From Clavelina lepadiformis (Eukaryota; Chordata; Ascidiacea; Aplousobranchia; Clavelinidae), in contig NC_135243.1 of assembly GCF_947623445.1 (NCBI RefSeq), forward strand, positions 8,000,501-8,064,500: 64,000 nucleotides of DNA. The letters run 5' to 3'. Made by a program: the position numbers and the translations under genes. The notes under the pieces are model-generated. The model did no database searches, was not told where the DNA came from, and was given only the letters and a program-made list of their open reading frames with translations. Positions 49,907-62,100 of the stretch are shown piece after piece. The first letter of the stretch is position 1. Each line of letters begins with the position of its first letter.

Positions 49907-50795
49907 TCATATATGCTTTTATTTAGTCAAAACATCTCCTCAGAGTTGATCTCATTTAAAACATTTTCTGTAGTGCAATGCCACCCGGTGTGTTATTATC
50001 TCAGTTGCAGATGTTGCTAATGATGATGATACTCTAATGTTGCTACATGTCATTTTACATACTGTTTGCTTTCATAGCACTCACACATGCCATTGCTCAT
50101 GAGTACTGCTTTTTCTTCATGCAAGTATTGCCTGTCGAGTGGATCTTTACCAGGCACACTTTTCACCCATATGAGATTATACATCACACTTTGTATAATA
50201 ACATTGCTGTCGTTATTTAGTTCAGGTTTAAATTGCTGGTACCATTATTGAAAGGTCCATAGAGCAAAACTTAAGAAAAAAAAAGCTGTAGATCTAAAAA
50301 TTAAAATTTATTACTACTGTATATGGTAATACTTTAAAATCACATTGTCAAAAAAATGGTAATAATTTGTTAATCCAAGTAACTATTGTCAACACCACCA
50401 ATTTTTTGATGATATGGACAGAAAATGTATGAGCTGCCCATGTTGTTTCAGCTGTAATAAGATGTTTGGGAAAAATTTTAAAGCATATTTAATATTTTGC
50501 ATTTTTAATGTTGTTTGTTTAATTTCTAATGAGTTGCTTTTTAAAAAGTGATAAAACAATTTTCAAAACTGCTTTTAGAAGGTTGCTATTTTAGAATGTT
50601 GACCATGTTTTTTAAAAGTTGCATATAATTATGTGTTCTTCTACCAATGCTTTAGACTCTTAGAGCATTTTAAACTTTGACTAGGATGATTTAACATCGC
50701 ATAGTCTATTGTAGTATTACTGTTGTCTTGCATGCCAGTTTACATTTGTTTTTATCACTTTTCCAATTGTGACCACACTTTTCATGCATCACTGG

Positions 50796-51344
50796 CAGTG
50801 TTGTAATGACCAGGGTTGAAACCAAGTTCTTTTTTCTGACTCGGGTCAAAGTCAGTCAACGCTTCAAACTTCAAAACATTTCTAACGTCGCACTACACGT
50901 TGCATTAACTTGGTTATGATAACATCGTGGCGGTCTCCAAACCAATGATGATGATTAATAATTTCTTTCAGAAAAGTGGAATTTTTTACAAAAATATGTG
51001 ATCAAAAGCTTTTTGGTATCCCAACTGTCATCACATGACTCAATTCATTTTGGACATTGAATGGGGTCAAATCGAGTCATTTAGGATATATGACTCGAGT
51101 CAAGTCACGGAAAAATGCCAACTGGATTATTTTAGACACAACCATGAAGTTATGGAAACCAATTTAACGTAACGCATTGTGTGACATCAGGAAAAATATC
51201 AAGTTAAATGCTTTGACTTACCTTGAGTCACATTTTAATTGAATTGGCTTAAACCATAACTTAAATTAATTCGACTTCTCGTGTCACACTTCAGCTTAAC
51301 TCAACGTAACTTGAGTCAGAAAAATTGACTTGGTTGCAATGCTG
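50796..51344. mobile_element. hAT-like element of the GACTCGAGTCAAGTC family (549 bp)
   Basis: Left end CAGTGTTGTAATGACCAGGG; right end, reversed, CAGCATTGCAACCAAGTC. The flanking 8-mers atcactgg (50788-50795) and atcattgg (51345-51352) match at 7 of 8. The interior contains TGACTCGAGTCAAGTCA as in 12212-12597, so they are two copies of one family. Confidence 0.7.
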
Positions 51345-51879
51345 ATCATTGGGTTGTTGTTTAATTCATTTTTCATCAAAGTCAATGTTTTTGTATTAAG
51401 CTTTTATTAGCATGCTTTCTCATTCAAATACAAATAATAAAGCTTTAAACTTGATTGTTTTCTTTTTTCAATGAATGTTTTCTTGTATTGTTGCTCCAAC
51501 ACATCAGGAAATTGAGTAATTTAACTTTTATTCAAGGAAAGATTCCAATGTGACACTATGCCGCTTAGATTGCAGAATGTGCAGGCCATGGTCGAGTACT
51601 TGGCACTTGAATTTTATCTACTCACAGAGTAAAATTAAAATGATGCTAATCGAGTAATCGCCATATTTCATGTGAGGGCCATTGATCACACAGAGTTCTT
51701 AACACAGGGCCAACCATCAATCAGAACATTTACATACCAACACGTAAAATGGAAGCATGGGGCGCAATATACTTTCTCCTGTTGGCCATTTCCCATTGTA
51801 TCTTTGGTTTATGTTAGGGGAATTTCCCTGTACTGTTCTCGCTTATTCATAGGATGGTTGAAAAACTAGCATAGGCCTG

Positions 51880-51985
51880 TGAGCTATGCTGGCTATAGGT
51901 GAGGTTGCAGCGGACAGGTGCATATAGGCCTAGTACGAGTAAAACGCGTTGGTTCGAATCTGCCGGCGGTAGTTAAAGTTAGCTT
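51880..51985 (+). ncRNA. tRNA-like fragment (B box), probably pseudogene or SINE head
   Basis: GCGTTGGTTCGAATCTGCC at about 51948-51966 is a good match to a pol III B box and tRNA T-arm, and is followed by GGCGGTAG. No matching acceptor stem and anticodon arm could be assembled upstream, so a functional tRNA is not claimed. Confidence 0.3.
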
Positions 51986-52623
51986 AGCTTTATTTACTTT
52001 CGAAAGTCAAAGCAATGGACTGATTGATGTTGGCAATAAAAATTCATGTAAATTTACGATATGTAGCCTAGCCTAGTACTATAGGCCTATATCCTGTATA
52101 TTAAATCTCCAACATCCGAATCCGAGCGGCAAAGGACGAAGGTAAAGTAGACCGAAAGTACATGAGGGCAACAAGCACAAATACTTAGTCCAGCGAACCT
52201 TTAAATTTTGTTCTTTTACTTTTCTTTAACCTGGGATATGCACTGACCTTGTGTTCCGTTAGGCCTAGGCCTATTATTTGAAGAAAAGCTGGACATGCTT
52301 AGTTAAAACGTGTTTTGCCTATATCTAATTTCACCTCCGGCTCTTAAGAAATACCTTTTACCATTGCAGCATCACTATATGCTGGGCAGACCTAACCTAC
52401 TGCCCCAACTAGCTTAGAAGGAAACACCTTTTTCTTTTTAACAGCATAAAACCATCTCAGAATTAAGTCAAAGTGACCTGAATAATCCCATTTTTGTTGG
52501 TTTGATACTGAGTAGTTATAGTGCTTGTTTCACATATTAGCCTACTCAAATAATAATAAATCAATCAATATCATTGGTTGATTAAATTATAAATCTCTTT
52601 CCTCTAGGTTATGTAGAATTGAA

Positions 52624-55600
52624 ATGAAATTATTTTCATTTACTACCCTGTTGGTTGTTCTTCTTGTGGCTTATCTGATCAATGCGATTTGGACAATTTA
52701 CCACTTATGGAATCCGGAGTCTTGCCAACCCAACGATAAAAACTGCCTGTGGTCACACATTCACAAAAGAAAAGATATAGCATGGAATGTAGGTAGACTG
52801 CAGGCTTATACTCTGGTTGCTTTGTAGCCTAGGGGTGAGATAAACTGAAAGGGAAAAAACTGCAACCTAGGGAAAAATTTCTCACCCTACGCAGTTGATA
52901 CTTGCTCATAATTCCTTTAAAAACAATTATGAACTCTTGTCGCTCTCTGCAAACTTCCCCATGCTGACTTGGACTGTAAGGCCAGACTGAATAGTTTGTC
53001 ATAGTATGTATTTTTATCTGGTTCATTATTTGTTTGTACTATATTCAACCATACACCCACATTTTGGACAAAGTTTGCGTTTTCCTCACATTCACACGCA
53101 GGTTGAACACTGTATTGTATACTGGGTTTAGTGGAGAAGTGCACATCCACATGTTGTACTAAACTAGACTAAGCCCATCTGTCCAAATTCTGACATTACT
53201 GTTACTTTCATATTGTTGTGCAACTCTGCACTAGACCCTGTAGACCTAGGTTTGTTTTTGGGTTTTTTGTGGATCTCTCTTTGCACAATTTAATAGCAGC
53301 AATTTACACAATTTGTTCATCATCTGTTCATAATGAGAACCTTCGGGTGTTTCAGTTGTTTGTAGTTGGCGCCTTATGCTTTAGCTCGCCCACGGCAAAA
53401 GTAAATGATACAAAATGCCACGCAAGTGTTTTGCAACTACACCTAAAGTTAATGATTTTTACATTGTGTTTCAAATTGCAACAAATTTGTTAAATTTTTT
53501 GATTTTTTGAAAAACCTTTTTCTTCAATAATAATTGCTTCAATACTAACTGCTATGAATAAGTTAATTGTAGTTTCTGTTTTTAATATCAGATGAAGGCG
53601 TATGTCACTCCTAAGAAGGAGTTTTCCCCCAGTTCAAGTACGTTGATATGGACATGGAAAAATATCAATTTTGAGGAGGACAAAACAAAGTATAAATTAT
53701 GTTTGCTACCAGCAGTTCATTGCAATTTGTACACCAATATAATATCTACAACAGGTTTTTCATAATGCATAATGCATATAACTATTACAATTTAAATGTA
53801 CTGTATCTTTGTAGCTTTTATGCATGTCTTAATTATTATATTAGGTTGCTGAACGTGACATTGCCACCAGAAACTGCAAACAATGGTTCATTGTTTCTTT
53901 ACATGTTTCTGTATCCAAAAGGAGATTCTGCATTTTCTGGCCAAAATAGTTTTCGCATAACCACTGCTATTACTGAATACCAAATACCTGTTTCATTCTT
54001 CAAACTGATGAACAACGATACTTCGGTAAAGTTATGCAAACATCTATTTAATGATTATAGTTGTGAACTTTATGGAACTGCCTACTAACTGTCTAGAATA
54101 CAGAATTGGTTTGCCCAAAACAGGTGACATAAAATCTGTTGCTATTTTGATGGTAGTCTGTCGTTTAATGTTTTCAGCAAGAAACACGCAAAGCAGAGAA
54201 AGTTCCAACCACCCACTGGAGACCCAGCATATTGCTCTATGTCATGACTGAAAATTTTTTGTTCAGTGCGAGAAGTGTACCGAGTGAATTTATGCACTTA
54301 CTTAGGTATATATTTATGTGACACATGCTGACGATGCTGTGTCCCACATATCAATATATATCCCATGTATTTCTTTTTTTTGATTGTGTTTTATTTATGT
54401 AGTGTACTAGTGTTTCACGTTGCTATGGCGCTATTTATCTCTGCCATAATATTTCTATAAGCATTGCAATTGTAACTAATTAATAGTTACTGTAAAATTA
54501 TAAGGGTAACTCCCCAACACGAATATTTACCAATCTTCTGCGTCGATGAAATGTCCCACAAAAAGAGCGATTTAAAGGTGATTTGAATTATCCATTTAGC
54601 ATGTGAAGTTTTTCATACTTCAAAATAAAGTACTTTTGCTGTGGTTTTACATAAATAGGCTTATTTCTTTTATTTAGCATATCACTAAGGGCACAAAAGA
54701 AATTGAACTTGAAATAGTTTACTCTCCAATCGGGGTGGGAAAATTGAGATTCTGGTTAACCATGACGGCGTCAATGCAAGCAATGAAAAATTTAGGTGCT
54801 TTCTCATTAAGAGATAATCAAATTTCCTATAACATACATACTACTTTCATTTCATGTCAGTGGATAATAATTAATGTTAAAATTGTTTTAGTAATTGTTT
54901 TTAGTTAGTTCCAAACTTATTGGTCTGCATTTAAGGACAGTCGAGTACTTGAAACAGTTACTAACTCCTTTATTACAGGTTATCACAATGAAAATTGTTT
55001 TAATTGATTAAGAGTTGTGTGCTTTCTTCACAGGTTTTTCTGATAGTGACTTGGATGACATTAAAGGTATCTTCACTGACACCAATCTGATTTTTCTTGG
55101 TCTTACTATAGTAGTCTCTGTCTTTCATGTAAGTTACACTCAACAATATTTCTACAATATTATATGTATTTGTTAGTTCTTATTGGTTTTGTTTATCTAG
55201 AAACACGTTTGTGAAGTAGAAATAATGCAAAGCAATTTTTGTGCCCTTGAAATTGCATAGATGTGAAATTTACATTCTTAAACTTTTACTTTTGATAGTA
55301 AATCATAATCAGCCTTATATGAAAAAATTTTCAACTAGTCCTGCTAAAAAGAATAACCCTACCACAAATTATACCTATCAGTGCAATATCGTGGTTACTT
55401 CAAGTTTCAGAAACATTTTTGCTAACAATTTCAGCTAATGCAGTTTGTTTTCATTATCAAAAGTTTAAAAGGTTAGGTTTAGACATTTTTACTTTTGGAG
55501 TTTTTTTTAACTGTAATGCTGATATTTAGCTTCTTTTTGACTTCCTTGCTTTCAAAAATGACATTAATTATTGGAAGAAGCGTAAGACAATGGCTGGTCT

Positions 55601-57855
55601 TTCTTTCCACACTGTTGTTTATAGGTAAGCATATAAGTCAAGTAAGAATGATTTGGTTTTATGGTTATCAGTTTTGAGTGTTTGTGAAAACCATTACACA
55701 ATTTCTTGTTTGCCAAATACTTAACCATTGTAGTAACTTTTTAGTTATAACTTACTTTATTGAACAACAAATAATACATATATATATATATATGCCTTGT
55801 ATTTATTTTCAGATGTGTTAGCACAATTATCATCTTCTTTTACCTTTTTGATCAAAAGACAAGCTTTCTTGTGCTTATTCCTGCCGGAGTAGGTTCTGTT
55901 ATTGAAATATGGAAGGTAACAAAAGCTTTGAAGGTCACTGTAGAATGGTCAGGCTGGAAACCAAACGTTAGTTTCGGAACAAGTTCAGATATGGAAAAAA
56001 CAACTAAAGATTTTGATCAGCAGGTATGATAATTTTCGATGGTCAATTTCTTTAAAGCTGTTCTTAAAATTGCCGGCGTTAATTTTTTACAGCATAAATT
56101 GGTGCAAAACCTATCAAGAATGATACATAGGGGTTTGTTGTTTCGGACATCGTTATTGGAGCAACAAATTTGATAATAAAAGTTCTTAACTAGAATTCCA
56201 TTTCATACATCATCCGCAAGACTGCGACCTATGAGCACAGTTTGGTTTTATCTACAGTGATAAAAATAACGGAAGCTACAGTCAAGACACCAGTTACATA
56301 TATAGTTATCAGACACCATTTTCTCTTTTACTATGAGTGCTGTGCAGTTTATGTGTTGTGCATATGAGCCATATATACCAACAAAGGAACCGTAAGCAAC
56401 TTGGAATAATTTATCTTGAAATGGCATTACAAAAATGTTAATTTGAACTTTTTTTAAATTAAATAATCACAATATATCGCGTTGTGGCAAAAGGGACACG
56501 GAAAACATGGATGATCATGTGGGAATGCAAACTCCCCAGTTTAAAAGAAAATATGATAGATACAAAATGCAAGTTGGATTTCTTGCACGCTGCCGCAAAT
56601 TTTCACAGCTTTGCCTATTTTCCGTTGATCAGTTTCAGACATAAAGTCATTCGCTTCAACCACCAGCAAATTCTGAATAAGAACAAAAATGTATCTGTTG
56701 TAACAATAATTTAATAAATGTCATTTTTGTTTCTGCAATTGCGATGTCCATTGCTTCATCAGGTGGCATATCGCTCAGTCTCAATTGTGTGGTGTGCTGA
56801 AGCATATAAGCTCTTGTTTTTCTGTTTTGCTAAGAAATTTTATATTTGGAGAAATTTTAAAAAGATTTTATTCAATTGAAAACTTATGTTTCAGGCAATC
56901 AAATACTTGTCATATGTGCTATATCCACTGTGCATTGGTGCCGCTGTGTATTCCCTCTTTTATGTTCCACATAAAAGGTAAAACCACTTTGACTGGCCTT
57001 TTATAAACATCATAATAATCTTCTGTGTTACTATATATGGCAGATTGGTGGTAACATACAGTATAGTAACTTTCTGCAAGTGTTGTAAAAGTTTTTTTTT
57101 TCTTTCCAGCTGGTATTCTTGGATCGTTCAAAGTCTCGTTAATGGTAAGTCTTTAAAATCACTATAAATGGCCATTTATATACAACAATACTTTTTTACC
57201 TGTCAAGGTGTCTATGCATTCGGGTTTCTTTTTATGCTGCCTCAACTCTTCATCAATTACAAGTTAAAGTCGGTTGCCCATTTACCATGGAGGGCTTTTA
57301 TGTATAAGGTATTTTTATGGGTATTTTGCATGGGTCGTGATGAAATTTTTATCGAATCATAAAAATATAGACCTACTATTAGTTACTTCATTACTAAATC
57401 TCACTGACATTTGTAGGCTTTCAATACTTTTATCGATGACATTTTTGCCTTTATTATAAAAATGCCAACAAGTCATCGACTAGCTTGTTTTCGAGACGAC
57501 ATTGTGTTTTTCTGTTATCTCTACCAACTGTGGTGAGTGTTTAAGATTAACACTTCATCATACGTTGTGGAAATCAATGCAAAATGATGTTGTTTATTTT
57601 ACAATACCAAATTTATAACTTTTTATTGCCATATTTGCAAAATATAGCAGCGATAAATTGTTTTTTGTAAGCTAAAATTTTTTTCTGTTAAACATATAAA
57701 TATTTTTGTAGAAAATTTGTAATTGAGCTTAATAATGAATTTCTTTTTTTGTATTAAAAAAATTGTTAACAATTTTTAGGTTATATCCTGTGGACAAAAC
57801 TCGACCAAATGAGTACGGAATAAGTTATGAAGATGAACACGAGAAAAAGGATTAA
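52624..57855 (+). CDS. CLPTM1L: CLPTM1-like protein (CLPTM1L, lipid scramblase family)
   Basis: Multi-pass ER membrane protein; the vertebrate orthologue is reported to scramble glucosaminyl-PI in GPI-anchor synthesis. Fourteen exons: 52624-52788, 53592-53689, 53845-54025, 54178-54305, 54505-54577, 54678-54795, 55034-55128, 55530-55624, 55813-56023, 56895-56977, 57110-57144, 57208-57308, 57417-57532 and 57780-57855; 1575 nt, 524 residues (human 538). The N-terminus carries a membrane segment (residues ~5-25), followed by a luminal domain (THWRPSILLYVMTENFLF, RFWLTMTASMQAM). The conserved core includes LLFDFLAFKNDINYWKK, LIPAGVGSVIEIWK, VYAFGFLFMLPQLFINYKLK, HLPWRAF and MPTSHRLACFRDDIVF. It ends YPVDKTRPNEYGISYEDE then a charged tail. 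All splice phases agree. Confidence 0.94.
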
Positions 57856-59127
57856 CTAGCGTTTATTGAGTAATACTGAAAGAAGATTCAGCAGCGTTTT
57901 TCATGCACTCTTTGGTTTGGTACAGCTCAGCTGCTAAATTGACCGAAAGTCCGAATATAATTTAAATAGTAGCTCATTAACTATTTCGTGCAATACGCAG
58001 TTTTACTATACTGCAAAATTTTGCCTTACGCTGTAACTATAAAGAAATACATATTACCAGTAGCTTTAAACCTAGTGATTTTTTTTTGCTTTAAAAGAAT
58101 TAGTCTTGTATTGACGGTTGTAGAATGACTGTAATAGAAGGACAGTCTCACAACTAATGACACATGTTATTGAAGATATCAAAGCATACTAAATCAAATG
58201 GCAGTCTTTTAGCCGCATTGTTTATCACATCACATAATCTGTGTCCAGTTCCAGCCCTGGATGGTCTTATTTCAGTACTTATAAAGTTAATACAGGCAAT
58301 CTTCTAGCTAGCTGCCACTGATTGTGTAATTTCATTGTTTTTGCAATTTGCAGAATGACTCCTTTTCATTTAGAGATGTTAACTTTAAACTGAAAGACGA
58401 ATCGAAATAAAAAAATTCCATACATATTTGTGGAATTTAAGGATTCTTTTCTATATGATATTATCAAGACATTGTGGTATGATCAGTAATTTTTTTCATT
58501 GTGAGAATAAATGTGGATAGCTGGAAAGCTACTATTGGGAATTGGGATGAGAATGTGAAGTGAAGTATTTTATGGTAGACCGTCAAGTACCAGAGCAACG
58601 TCTTGGTGGGTCAATTCTGTTTGCACAAATTGCACCCAATCCTTTTCTAAATACATGTTTTCGGCTAATGGCTAGGCAACCTTTAGCTGATTGAGGCTGT
58701 TAGCAGGAAAAGTTTTCTTAACTATTATTATTGCCAGCTGACATGACAACACACTCAATTTTCCATAGATCTTTTTGTAACACCCGTCTGCGCATAGTTC
58801 ATATCAAAACTCATAGACAGCATATAACCCAACAGGTAACTACTTGATTCATTAAACTGCATTAAATTCATTTAATATTGATTGAATGCATATGGAACCA
58901 ATGCAAATTAAATATGGCAAATGGATGAAGTGCAGCTTCTCTTGGCACAAATAATTTCCTACATGAAGGCAACACAAAAAAATCTGTGCTTGTTGAGTAG
59001 GAAGCACTTAAACGGGGTTCGAAAATGCTTCACAGGTACCAATAACAACTGTTCACAATAGAAGGCGGAAGAAACTATTCACAAATAGGCTGGAGATGCT
59101 GTGTTCAAAGTTGTGCTCTGGAAGCGC
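57856..59127. other. Convergent intergenic region, CLPTM1L and PDI 3' flanks
   Basis: The two genes end tail to tail here. No further coding exon, RNA or repeat was recognised. Confidence 0.45.
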
Positions 59128-62100
59128 TTATAACTCATCTTTGCCTGCCATCTCTGCTTCAACTTCTTCTGGTAATTCATCGCCGAACTCACCATCAAGC
59201 ATATCCTAAAAACAAGGCTTTTTTAGTTGTAGAGTAGAAAGGGGTGCATGCACAATATGTCTTTAGTTACTGTATACCAGTTGTGTTACTTACCACACAG
59301 AAATGACTCAAATACCTAAATGACTCAATATAGTAACTGCAATTGTGAGAGGACGAAGGCAAATTTAGTTGGCCCAAATGTATTTTCCCATTTGATGGTA
59401 AAATGCACAAATTCACAAGCACCACATACGCTATTATAGAACGGTAATATTGTAAACGCCAGCATCAAAACTTCAGGTTCAACAACGTTTAAAAAGCAAT
59501 TATAAAGAACCCTTTAAGACACTTAAAGCTACAACCATGACAAATTTTCTACAGTTCAGATTTAAGCTTTTTCACGAATTCTTCTGGGTCACCATGTGGT
59601 AATTCGCCAAGATCTTCTAATCTCCCTGACAATTTTCCCTACGAAAATGTGACATTTTTGTGATGACCACAAACAAATTAACAATCCTGCGAAACAGCTT
59701 TCAGCTATAACCTAGCTCACCATATCGTCTTCCAATTTTTTTAGGTGTTCTCTACTCTCGTCATCCATACCAGGTTCAATAATGGGAGTTGTCTAGGGAC
59801 GTGTTTAATTTATAATTCACACGTTAAAATCTAACGCAATTAATCGCAAATTTATAACTAACTTTACCTCAGTTGGTGGCGGCCCACGAATGTCAATTTT
59901 CACCTAACAATAATTAATATAATTAAAACGGTGGCCAATGAAGCCCGACCCCTGACCTCTAACCTCTAACCTGGAAGACAGCATGCCTAACTCCACTAAC
60001 CATGCAAGACAAACATTACCAACTTCATATTAAGCAAGTTTAAACACTCTGACCAACATTACTGACTTAAAAGATCTATTACTTTTAGCTGACAACCATA
60101 TTCATAACCAATAAAACCATAATATAAAAAAACTCTACCAATAAACCACGTGCCACTTTGCCCCAAAACCTGCAAGACTCTAACAACGACTCCACCAATA
60201 AACCCAAGACCCATTGTGACAGGAACTACGACTAACAACGCACCAGTTTGGCAGTTGCTGGGATACTTTTTTCCAATGAGAGGAACAAAAGAAAACTTTA
60301 GACTTACGACAGTGATTTCACATCTTTGTCTTATGGATAATGGTAAGATAGAAAATGTAAACATCCACAATTTGTTTGAGGAGAATTTCTAAAGAAATCA
60401 ACCAACTACGTCTACCACCATCTACCTCCTCTATCTCTTCCTCATCACCAACGTCTTCACTCACTTTAACGCCGTTAGATTCGACATACTCGACCATAGC
60501 GTCCAAGGATCTTTCGCCGTTGTAGTCAAGGGCCTGAAAACGAAATTTTGTGTGAACTTTGAATTAAAAAATACTTGCATTCAGTTCTTGAAAGCAATTT
60601 TCTTGATGGATAACAAGATTACATTGATGTGAATACTGCCCTACCCACACACCAAGTGCTACCTACCCGTTAATTATATGCTAATGAGTAAATTGGGAAA
60701 CTAGTTGCATTAATCTCTCACTTGCTCATGTTCACCAGAGGGGAAGAATTTAAGAGTGGGGAATCCCTGGACTTCGATACCTTCAACCTCGTTAGCAGTG
60801 GAATCCATCATAGCAATGACGATATCATCATTATCCTTGAATTTTTCACCGAGTTTTTCCCAGGTTGGCTTTAGAGCCTTGCAGTGGCCACACCAAGGGG
60901 CATCTAGGATTAATGCAAGATTTTAGGAACAAGCTACAAATTATTTTTGTGCTAACTATGACTTGCAAAGATTTTGATGAAATCTTTGCAGTGCTACAAA
61001 TTTGAATACAATATCTGTGCTGATGAATAGCTTCTCATGTGCCTTTTCATGTGAATGAACATTTAATTTCATTGCACAATAATTCTGCTGCTCTACAGAT
61101 TAAAATCTATGCTAATGGCAAACTACCCTAACTTGCTTGTTCTTTCTTCTACGACATACTTTGAAATCGGGCCCAGACGGCATAAAATATAGGGTGGGAA
61201 AGGCGAGCAAATTTATGCCGGGAACATCATTTTTCGTGCCATCTATCTTTGCAATGATCACCCCTGGGTCGGTTTCAAACTTTCGACCCAACTTTTCCCA
61301 AACTGGATTTAATTTCTGACTGTATTTACACCATGGAGCATCTATAAAATGTTATCCTAAGTAATTACATGTTCACGAACGGTAGTACAGAGCTTGGGCG
61401 AAAACAGCCTGTTTTGCAATCTGTAACTTTTGTTTTCTTGGCAAAAACTTAACTTGTATTTATGTGAAATTGAAGTGTAACTTACAGAATTCAACAAAAA
61501 CTTTTTTGGATTTGTCTAGGGCAACTTCGTTGAAGTTTTTGCCAACAAGTACAGTGACTGGATTTTTGTTCCAGTCTTCAGGAATGTCTTGACTCATCAA
61601 ATGACGCTGGAAATTCATGTGATTAGATTTTTTTTTCACCAAAAAGCGAAGGATATTAAACAACAATAACTTACCTTAGCGTCACCGCTTTCAACTTCAT
61701 TAGTGAACTTGACAATGGCTTCAGTGCCCAAATCTTTGGTCTCGGGTTTAAACTTAGCCATGTTTTCAGACATCTTGATAATTCTGTAGTCGGGGATATC
61801 GGCATCAGTGAGACCAAAAAATTCCATGACACGTTTGTTGTCTTCTTGGTCAGTATCAATGTAAATGAAAAGAACCTAAAAAAAATTTCATTATCGTACG
61901 TATTAGTTATTACCCTGCAATGTTACTGCACCTGATGGAAACCACAAAGCTGTGAGAAGAATGGCTGAAGTTGATGTTATGGTTACAACTTACTTTTCCT
62001 TTAAACTGTTTGGCAGCTTCTTTGAAAGCAGTGTAGTGAGCGTTGAATTCTGTGCTTGCTTTGGAGACAAAGAGAAGATTGTGGACTTGGATTTCCCCAC

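Larger units (their letters stand above)
49907..52623. other. Intergenic region between the kelch-like gene and CLPTM1L
   Basis: It contains the presumed kelch 3' UTR, the hAT-like element at 50796-51344, a tRNA-like B box near 51950 and a cluster of TAGGCCTA words (51871-52270). No coding exon was recognised. Confidence 0.45.

Noticed and set aside
51880..51985. Functional tRNA gene
   Set aside because: Only the B box/T-arm is convincing; no acceptor stem or anticodon arm could be paired.
54051..54251. 66-codon ORF inside CLPTM1L
   Set aside because: It runs across an intron-exon boundary in the wrong frame; the correct exon is 54178-54305.
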